Shown: in pieces, positions 55,990 to 64,000 of the stretch
How positions within the stretch are numbered: the stretch's first letter is position 1
Layout: the number at the start of each line of letters is the position of its first letter
NCBI GenBank assembly: GCA_023078555.1
Contig: CM041197.1
Coordinates: 10,474,552-10,538,551, forward strand
DNA length: 64,000 bases
Direction: 5' to 3'
Source of the DNA: Ulva prolifera
Lineage: Eukaryota > Chlorophyta > Ulvophyceae > Ulvales > Ulvaceae
Program-made: the position numbers and the translations under genes
The notes under the pieces: model-generated
Told to the model about the DNA's origin: nothing
Databases searched by the model: none
The model's input: only the letters and a program-made list of their open reading frames with translations

Positions 55990-58900
55990 CTGGCTCAAAA
56001 CACATGGCGCCGGCACTGGATGCAGTTTCTGCAGACTCCAAAATCACTACATCACACCGTGCATAAAGCTTTCATGGCCCTGCCAGAGCATGCCGCCTTG
56101 TATCTGTGAACAACGTTACATTTGATAGCAATCATGCAGACCACAATCGCTCACTACCCGTTCACTACTACTGCTAGTCCAGCTGGTGCCTCAATGGCTT
56201 AATGCCTGCATGACTGCCATGACTGCAGTTAGCCACATATGACTCTGCACATGGTGATCCCGGTTGCACGAATGCCCAGGCCTGTCAGCGATCGTAATAG
56301 GCCACTGTAGGAATCCGAGATCTGCATGATTCACCCATTTCCTCCACCTGCAAAAGAAAATATCATATCATTGGGTTGGTCATCAGATACAAGGTCATGC
56401 ACACATGTAACATGATCACGGTGTCATCACGGTGTCGAGTCAGCATGATCCAATTTGGAACGGCGACTCGAATCTATGGCATCAAGCCATTTGCAGACAT
56501 GCTAAGCATGTGACTGTACCTCATGCAATGGTATTGTGTCTCACATGAGGCCTAGGGGGCTGCAACGGAGGTAGACATCACCTGTGAGATCAGCCATCAT
56601 ATGCCCAAATGCCACACTCTTCAGCAGGGCAGGACCGCATACCTCAGAGAATGGCCTCCATCTTTACTGGCAATGGTTCAGAGATCTCCTCTTGGTTGGA
56701 GACCACAGCTTGCATCAGGTGTGTGGCCAGCACGGAGTGCAGCACATGTGTACACAGCTCAGGCCCACGCAAGCTGTCGACCTATTTTATCGCCAATTCA
56801 GCTGTCATATAACGATGGAGAAAGGTTGGCGGAGAAGTACGACGTGCATGCTCAACGATGTACATCATTTTGCCCGAGCATCACACACATGATCAGAACT
56901 CGCATGACGGCCTTGCACGAAATTGTAATCAGAATGAGATTTACAAATTAGTTCTGATCGTCAGCGGGCAGCATGCGTCCGGGCGTTCCTGGTGTATGCG
57001 GTGCACCCTCCGCCATTTGGCTTGTCGCAGTAATGCGCATGTGGCGCTGGGGTCAATTCGGCGATCATGGCAGTGCTGATCGAAGACACACGACCTTTAT
57101 ATGTCAAGAGCAAGGAGTCACGGACGATTGTCCTCTTCCTTGGTACATATCTTCGGGTGTACGTGGGCTTGGCCGCGGCCCGTTACTACTGCGCAGCCAC
57201 TCTCCTGCTTACACAACGCACTAACGCCAAGGGGCAGACTCTCGGATCGTTTGCTGAACTGTGCAGTCACATTTGATCACTGTTGAGAAGTACATGATAG
57301 CTGCAGCGTTGCGTGGTATCCGGTACGTCAGCGTCCTCATTGTTACGCAAGGACTGTTGACCACCGCATTACTACAGCTCTGCAAGAGAGCGTCTCACAC
57401 AGCACAGAAGTGATCATGCAATGTTTCGAGGTTAGTGATGCGGTGCGCCTTCCTCTTCAAGGATGTGATCACCTGCGGATGCTCGACGTGGTGCTGATTG
57501 AGCTGTCGCTTCACAAGTACGCCGCAATCTGATCAATGTAAAATGCGCAGATACTGACATGAAGCTAGCAGCTGCAGGGGGAAGGTCATGTGGGAACCAC
57601 TCTGAGCTGATGGACGATATATGCACTATTGTTAGACTGATGTTAGACCACGACCTCTCCATCGTGTGCAGGTGACAACATTTCCTGACTCAAGAATGCT
57701 TCAAGAGATTAATTTCTGCTGAACATTTGTCACCGCCAGGTATTGAAGCTGCTCTGCCAGCGCTGCCTGCAACGGGGTAATGTTTTACCATGCAATGTGA
57801 AGCTAAATCCGGACTACATTTGTGACCTGCGATCGACCGACGGTGCTCCTCATACTGACTTCAGCTGAGTGCAGGATATTGGTGCAAATCAGGGCAGCTA
57901 GGTATGTGCTTTTAGTATTGTATCTCCGCCATCTGATTTGGTGTGACTATGCCATGCACCTCTATCTGCCAAGAACTCTGGCATGACCAGGCTGCAGAAA
58001 ACAGTACACATACATAGCCTTCACAGCTGAGCTAGGTTTGTATGTGTGCTCGGATATCCGTGATGTGTGTCTTGCGGCCATGCGTGGCATGCGAACGCAG
58101 TGCAATCTTCGCTTTGTCATGACTTGAACTTGCTACGCAATGTTATTGACACATGATGAATGCATGCACAGCCAGCCAGCCTTTGTCATGTTCAACGGCT
58201 GATGTTCTTACCAAAGTGTGCACCTCAATGTGCACCATTGCCTTGCACTGGAACCGGGTATGATTGCATCCTCACAGCCTCCGACGCGGTGCAGTGAGCA
58301 GCGGCACGCAGGATGGTGAGCCTGCCATGCGCCATTAGCATTGCCACGAGTGGCCATGCTAATGGGCATGGCGGGAACACACAGCCCTGGGTGCCCTGCT
58401 GGCCACCAGCATGGGGTGAACCACAACTGGCACCATGATGCATCGCCGGCATGCGCACCCACAGTACAGTGATTGTGAATGAACGCCACCATGATCATGC
58501 ACCATCCACTGTGGAATCCCAATTTTGCACACACTCCATGTCGCACATCCAGTATGCATCGCTGTATACTGTAGAATGGAAATGATTCTGGCTTTCGTGT
58601 GATGTCAAGAATCCCGCATGGCTGCCGTTATTTCATAGTGGACACCACTCAGTAATTAGTTATTGGCGAACATTCTCATGGTGGGGGGGTGGACATTCCA
58701 TGATGGACCAAAACTGATGCACACCCAAAACATTTTCCTAAAAGGTGTGTGCAAGTCTGGTATACCCATGCCCCAGCATGGGGAATGTTGGTGATGGTTT
58801 GTATGAAGGGGTGCAGATAGTCCACAGTGGACCAGAGGTGATGCACACCCAATGTGGGTTGTAGAGAGGTGTATGCAAATATGGTCAACCCTTGCCCCAG

Positions 58901-59248
58901 CATGGAGCCAAACCAATTCACTCTGCCATGGGCTGAGATGGTCTCTGACCCATCATGGTCAGGCTGCTGACCCTTGTGGACCGCAATTTTAACATGCTGG
59001 CCGAAAATCTCATGCATGCCAGCGTGGTAATGTATGAGGCTCATGCCACGATGCATTATGTACTTTCCAGGGCGATCCTGATGGAAAGTGTGCTATCCAC
59101 ACCGGAATGCCCTGGTCCACACTGCCAAAGCCATGCATCCATTGTGTGATCGGCTTGTCACAACATGGGAGACACACAAAGCCAAGGTGCCGATTCATGA
59201 GATCCGTAATGGATTTGATCATGACACAGTGGAAAGGCATGTTGCCTA
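55990..59248. other. 3.3 kb without a recognised gene
   Basis: It holds a two-unit repeat of about 120 bp (GATGCACACCCAA at 58718 and 58838). Frames such as 56601-56951 (plus) and 58208-58546 (minus) have no known domain. A 17-base tandem duplication TGCCCTTTTGTCCTAG lies at 59249-59283, at the edge of the LTR that follows. Confidence 0.45.
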
Positions 59249-59285
59249 ACTGCCCTTTTGTCCTAGTGCCCTTTTGTCCTAGTGT

Positions 59286-59546
59286 ACAGAGGTAGAACCG
59301 AGAGATGCTGAAGAGGAGAGTGCTAGTACCGTGAAACAGTAAGAAGAAAGGTTACAGATCTCAGTGTGCACATGCTTATATGCACACTGAACACACAAGG
59401 TTACGGCGGGAAACCCTCGCGGGATCTCTCTCACTACATCGAGACAATCTCGTGTGGCGGCTTACCCCTGCACTGGATCCGCGGATCGTCCGTGCATGGG
59501 TGCACCTGTCACCACGCTGCTGCCCGCAGGCTCATGCATTGTGACA
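59286..59546 (-). mobile_element. truncated copia LTR
   Basis: 261 bp matching 42974-43234 (minus orientation), lacking the terminal 88 bp of the LTR's 3' side. It shares variants with the inverted copy (GAAGAAAGGTTACAG, CACATGCTTATATGC) rather than the young one, so it belongs to the older subfamily. Confidence 0.9.
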
Positions 59547-59621
59547 GCCCACAGTGCAGAGGTCCACCGAAAAGGATACACACAATTTGAGCTTCGCACT
59601 TAAAACAAACAAGTCTAGCTA

Positions 59622-60091
59622 GTGTGTTCATGTTCCAGGATAACACAGTCGTTTAGTTTGAGCCCATACATTCGAGGCGTGAACAGGAAGATAGACAGCA
59701 ATCAAGCAGGTGGTGGCAGCCATATATACCTAACACCGTCACCTATGCATGCACACCTCACAACGAGTGGAGCCCGAATTGTTGTCGATTATAACATATA
59801 CTGCACAGATAGGGCACATCGGCTACATTCTTACGAGCACTCAACTCCAGTGAAAGTTTCCTTCAATACCATCTGGTCGTGCGACACCAATATGGCAGGG
59901 TGGGACAACCATAGTCCTTCGTCAATTGTTCGCTTGATCATCGCAGGTCCGGATGTAAATAATGGCATTGATATTCCAATCAATCAGAGCGAGTTCGCCT
60001 GTTGCGAGAACCTTCAGGACGTCCGGACTGCCTTGAAGCAGTTCCAACTCAAGTACAGCCCCATCTTCGAAGAGGCTGTCCGGACACTATA
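59622..60091 (+). other. open frame of unknown origin
   Basis: The frame is open to the start of the LTR-A copy at 60092 (about 157 codons; VVDYNIYCTDRAHRL ... SSIVRLIIAGPDVNNGIDIP). Its first 45 bases repeat 42806-42850, beside the inverted copia. No domain is recognised. It may be an exon or chance. Confidence 0.3.
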
Positions 60092-60600
60092 TGTTCGAAT
60101 GCAAGCGCGAGTGGAAGCGTCATACCGTAAGTTAAGTTGGGCGGGATGTTAAGTATGTGTGCGGAGTACTTAGCACATGACGCCTGAGATCTGGGATCAC
60201 ACCTGCATGGTCAGTATCTGAGTCAGATACTTGAACCATGACCTTGTTCGACCTATACATAGAGCTGGGATGTGTCTTCTCATTCGCGGGCTGGTGACTG
60301 CCACGTGTCACCCCGTGCGTGCATTCGCATGTGCACCTGCCTTGTGCGCTACGAGGCACTTTCACAACACCTCCCCCCTTCACGGGAGCGAGCGTGTGCG
60401 AGCTCATGAGGCACATGTGGAAGTTCTCTCGGAGCGCGTCGAGTGTTTGGAATGTCCTGTGGGAAGTTATGCACACGAGAGGTCATGTTAGAGCGATCAC
60501 AGGCGTCATGTGGTGCTTACGTGATGATGGGCCCATGTGATCGTGGTTACTCATCGATACCTGTTCGAATGCAAGCGCGAGTGGAAGCGTCATACCGTAA
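60092..60600 (-). mobile_element. TRIM-type element of LTR family A, truncated
   Basis: Read on the minus strand: the last 39 bp of a 5' LTR (60600-60562), primer-binding site GGTATCGATGA (60561-60551), about 170 bp of non-coding interior, purine tract AAGGGGGGAGG (60380-60370), then a full 278-bp 3' LTR (60369-60092). A 192-bp interior without any gene makes this a terminal-repeat retrotransposon in miniature, about 750 bp when whole. It fixes the orientation and ends of all the solo copies in the window. Confidence 0.85.
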
Positions 60601-61005
60601 CGTCTGTACCCATGCTTCGTCATGTGGTAAGGGCGGCCCGAATAAGGGCGGATCGCCCGGACCGTCAAACAACCGCTTTTGCGACGAAATAGGCTGCAAT
60701 GGCTTTAAATAATACTGTTTAAATGTATGAGATGCTTGGTTCGGGTTCTTGCGGTGTACGGACTCGATCACACTGAACCTGTCATCGATCTCGGCCACCT
60801 CGGCCGGCGCTAGTACGGTATTTACGTAAAGCTCGCTCAGACCAGCTACGTTCAATCAACATAGTTCAGTGTGGCACCTTGAGGCTCGAGGCTGGCTCTG
60901 ATTAACTGTTGCTTCTACCATGGTCTATCACATTTAAGACACACTGGCGAGGTACCATCGACGGCCGGGGAGCACCGCGAACAATGGAACCGTCAGATAT
61001 ATGTT

Positions 61006-61893
61006 ATGAAGACTGTATCTACTGGTATGTACCATTTGTGCGAAGTGATATGGTTTGTGGACTCTGGTGAGCCTTACTCACAAGTGCGCGACTACGCGCT
61101 GCTGGCTGCGGGAGCGTCGAGTCTATGGACAGCCCACAAACATGCAAAACGCGCCAGGAACAGTATTCTGGGTCGTACGGGACATGTGGGTGGACAGCGA
61201 TCTTGCAGGGCCAACTTGAATGCGGAATCCAGTGACGAGCGGGGTACGTGTCGCTGCAATATGGACGCTTGCTCATGCACCATTCTTGACCAGCATGCAG
61301 TGCCATTCACTACAGCTCCAGGATTCCTAGGTGCGAGCAGTTGTGGTGTTTGGACTGTTGCAGATGTCATACGAGAACGTGCTGTGCTACGGGACTGGTA
61401 TTATATGGACATCCTTGACGCGATTAGCTCAAGTCAATGGCTGCAAATGATTGCGTGTGCTGAACATATTCAGCTTTCTGTACTGATTCTTCAGTGGCAT
61501 CTCGTTCGTGGCGCAGCTATAGTGGCTGATGATCGAAACTGCATGGCTACGCTGTTCTGCGAAGGCATGACCCGAAGTTGCCCCAGGCCAAGTGCGCATG
61601 TAAGTGTTGAAATATTGTGGGTCATGTTGTTCCTGGAGAGCGTAGGCCCTCGAGGAGTGGGCTGTAGGGTTGCGATAAGGGATTTGTTGATGCCTGCTCA
61701 TCACTATGCCTCGTATACCATGTGCACCTGCGTCCAGGTGGTGGGACGGCCACAGGAAGCACACAATGCGAACACACGTAGCGCTGTACTGCTGCGCCTG
61801 CATATTGCAGCTTCAATGGGCTACCGTGGCTGCGATGGGCACGGTTATTGCCATGTCATCTACACCCACACTCATCCACGAAGTGATGTGTGA
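61006..61893 (+). CDS. hypothetical 295-codon ORF
   Basis: An uninterrupted frame from ATG to stop, longer than expected by chance at this composition. It is Cys-rich in the middle (RGTCRCNMDACSC) and otherwise without a recognisable motif, signal peptide or repeat. Homology is unknown. It could be an exon of a host gene or part of an undescribed element. Confidence 0.35.
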   Translation: MKTVSTGMYHLCEVIWFVDSGEPYSQVRDYALLAAGASSLWTAHKHAKRARNSILGRTGHVGGQRSCRANLNAESSDERGTCRCNMDACSCTILDQHAVPFTTAPGFLGASSCGVWTVADVIRERAVLRDWYYMDILDAISSSQWLQMIACAEHIQLSVLILQWHLVRGAAIVADDRNCMATLFCEGMTRSCPRPSAHVSVEILWVMLFLESVGPRGVGCRVAIRDLLMPAHHYASYTMCTCVQVVGRPQEAHNANTRSAVLLRLHIAASMGYRGCDGHGYCHVIYTHTHPRSDV

Positions 61894-62089
61894 AACGATC
61901 TCGCTGCACGAGACTGCAGTGGACATGTCGCTCTGCTTGCATCCGCTGATGGCGTTGGTATTGTTTCTGTTCTTGTACATGGTCCCGCGGGACCGGGAGC
62001 GCGGCGGCGGTGCTGCCTGACTCCTGGGCGACTGTGTCCTTGCAACACACCCGTCCAACATCAGACACACTCATCGTCCCTGGTGCGAA

Positions 62090-62610
62090 TCAGCGCGGGC
62101 CGGCGGGGCTGCGCGGCGGTGCCAGGCTTGCCGGGTGTGCTGTGGCTCTTGGGGTGGGGTTTGGGGCTGCCCATCCCCCCCCCCCCCCCCCCGCGATCGG
62201 GCAGCCAGGAAAGGCGGCCTTGGGCAGCAGTGTGTTGGGCGCGGCCCTGTCGCACGGCGACAGGCGTTGATGTGTTGGATGCTGTGTGGTTATGTGTGGG
62301 CCGTTAACGTTGAGCTTGTGTGCGTGTGTGGGTGTGTGGGAATGTGGTTGGCGGTCTGCAGATCTGTGTCGTTTGCTGAGGGCGTGATGGGCTTTCTGTG
62401 CGAGATGGGAGTGGCGTGCGTGGGTGTCTGGGTGTATGCTTGATCTGCTTGCTTCTTTCGCGGTGCTGCCCGCCTTGCCGGCTTTATCCTTGTAAAACAC
62501 CCATGTATGTGTGCTTGATCACACCGTCGGTCATCCTGTTCATGTCGTGCGCGCAAAGTCTGCGGTTGAACTGCCTCTTTGGCTTTGTCCTTGTGAAACA
62601 TGCACACACC
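62090..62610. repeat. C-rich repeat (family C)
   Basis: Matches 31835-31940 (GTGTTGGGCGCGGCCCTG) and 32545-32605 (CTGCTTGCTTCTTTCGCG ... CCTTGTAA). It contains a run of about 20 C residues near 62176-62194, which may be unstable or mis-called in sequencing. Confidence 0.7.
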
Positions 62611-62964
62611 TCACACATTGTTGCTCCCTGTTACTAGTGTAGTACCTGGCTAGCTGCCCTGGGCGTCAGGCCGCCCATCTTCGCACATGCGGCGAAATCT
62701 GTCCTTGGCATCCACAATCCGGCTGCTCTAGTCTGTCCAGCAAGCGAAATTGGTGTTAGGTGCATGGCCTGTACTCGCTCTTTCAAGGCCGGAGCAGTAC
62801 AGATTTTTTCGGTGCGGGGAGAGCGGCACGAGGTGCATCTGCGTCAATACCGGTGTTTGTGAGGGGGGGGTCTGGGAGATGAGGACCCTTGCAGTCGGGT
62901 TTCCGGGCTGGGGAGCTTCCCGTGCGTCTGTTGTCTTCAGACCCCCTGTCATCGCCACGTGGTT

Positions 62965-63225
62965 CAGTGGCATGTCCTCTGCACTGCATGTGCGGGCAAA
63001 GGGCATGGCAGCACAGACTCCATCAGTGCAGCTGCGGCCGATGTCTTTAGATGCAGTGGCATGTCCACTGCACTGCTTGTGCGGGCAGAGGGCATGGCAG
63101 AACAAAAACCATGCATCACCACACTGCTGTTGCAGCCAATGTCTGCAGATTCAGTGGCATATCCTCTGCAATGTCAGTGGAGGCAGGGAGCACGGCAGCC
63201 CAGAAACAGCAGCATACACAGTTCT
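62965..63225. repeat. tandem repeat of about 90-97 bp, three diverged units
   Basis: AGTGGCATRTCCWCTGCA recurs at 62967, 63055 and 63151, followed each time by GGGCAxAGGGCATGGCAG-like sequence. Units differ by substitutions and small indels, so this array is older than the 138-bp one beside it. Confidence 0.75.
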
Positions 63226-63269
63226 GTAAGGGTTTCTGTAGAAGTGTGCAGTGCCATGCCATGTGCACT

Positions 63270-64000
63270 GTTCGACATCGTAGGCAACCGTATTAGCATG
63301 CTGTGATGAAGATTGTTTCAAAGCTATCTGGAAGCAGCAGGAAATCCATTCGTTGCCGCTCCACAGATGCTGGCAAGGCTGGAGATGTCAGTGCTGAGGA
63401 TCTGGGCCTCAGACATCGTAGGCAAAGGTATTGGCATGCTGTGATGAAGATTGTTTCAAAGCTATCTGGAAGCAGCAGGAAATCCATTCGTTGCCGCTCC
63501 ACAGATGCAGGCAAGGCTGGAGATGTCAGTGCTGATGACCTGGATCTCAAACATCGTAGGCAAAGCTATTAGCATGCTGTGATGAAGATTGTTTCAAAGC
63601 TATCTGGAAGCAGCAGGAAATCCATTCGTTGCCGCTCCACAGATGCTGGCAAGGCTGGAGATGTCAGTGCTGAGGATCTGGGCCTCAGACATCATAGGCA
63701 AAGGTATTGGCATGCTGTGATGAAGATTGTTTCAAAGCTATCTGGAAGCAGCAGGAAATCCATTCGTTGCCGCTCCACAGATGCAGGCAAGGCTGGAGAT
63801 GTCAGTGCTGATGACCTGGATCTCAAACATCGTAGGCAAAGCTATTAGCATGCTGTGATGAAGATTGTTTCAAAGCTATCTGGAAGCAGCAGGAAATCCA
63901 TTCGTTGCCGCTCCACAGATGCTGGCAAGGCTGGAGATGTCAGTGCTGAGGATCTGGGCCTCAGACATCATAGGCAAAGGTATTGGCATGCTGTGATGAA
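63270..64000. repeat. 138-bp tandem array organised as 276-bp dimers, running off the window
   Basis: GATGAAGATTG recurs at 63305, 63443, 63581, 63719 and 63857 and starts again at 63995, every 138 bases. Units alternate between type 1 (GAGGATCTGGGCCTCAG ... GGTATTGG) and type 2 (GATGACCTGGATCTCAA ... GCTATTAG), giving a 276-bp higher-order repeat. 138 is 46 codons: both strands stay open within a dimer, but type 2 units end in TAG on the plus strand. It looks like a satellite; the right edge is beyond the window. Confidence 0.95.

Noticed and set aside
63303-64000. 46-residue repeat protein encoded by the 138-bp units.
   Set aside because: Every second unit carries an in-frame TAG on the plus strand, and the opposite strand is equally open, so satellite DNA is the simpler reading.

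Overview
This is a eukaryotic nuclear genome window, most probably from a unicellular alga or related protist. The evidence is short GT-AG introns in every recognisable host gene, a secreted scavenger-receptor (SRCR) gene with a proline-rich segment, a single-pass membrane protein with beta-helix-like coding segments, and TGTAA motifs where green-algal polyadenylation signals might sit. The species cannot be named from sequence alone. No rRNA, tRNA, CRISPR or prokaryotic operon structure was seen. Only about 10 kb looks like ordinary host genes; the rest is mobile DNA, much of it nested.

Layout. 0.5-8.8 kb: a non-autonomous, hAT-like TIR element interrupted by a very young 6.58-kb Ty1/copia element (LTRs differ at one base, TSD TCTGC) whose single gag-pol frame has a one-base deletion. 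9.4-11.8 kb: a split LTR fragment and the 3' part of an RLE-type non-LTR retrotransposon; a second, inverted fragment of it lies at 26.2-27.0 kb. 12.7-15.7 kb: solo copies of a 278-bp LTR (family A) nested in a 939-bp tandem duplication that starts with a tiny palindromic LTR (family B), all inside a C-rich repeat. 19.3-23.5 kb: multi-exon membrane protein gene (+). 29.5-31.4 kb: second hAT-like element. 33.0-35.6 kb: SRCR gene (-). 37.1-42.5 kb: CACTA/EnSpm element with a multi-exon TNP2-type transposase (+). 42.9-52.6 kb: a second, inverted, heavily damaged copia carrying a 5.3-kb insertion. 53.2-54.4 kb: 354-bp tandem array. 54.7-56.0 kb: third hAT-like element. 59.3-60.6 kb: truncated copia LTR and a TRIM-type family A element. 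61.0-61.9 kb: unidentified long ORF. 62.1-64.0 kb: C-rich repeat and two tandem arrays, the last running off the window.

Two less familiar things stand out. One is the hAT-like family: TIR starting AGGGGGTCATGCACTCCCGC, exact 8-bp TSDs on two copies, arms packed with TTGGGGA/TCCCCAA. The other is a set of 36-52-bp insertions sharing the core GAGTGAACGGGAGAAAA, four of them bracketed by 10-18-bp direct repeats of the target. The LTR families (copia, A and B) also share nearly the same primer-binding site (GGTATCGRTGA), which suggests that small non-coding LTR elements are mobilised by the copia machinery.
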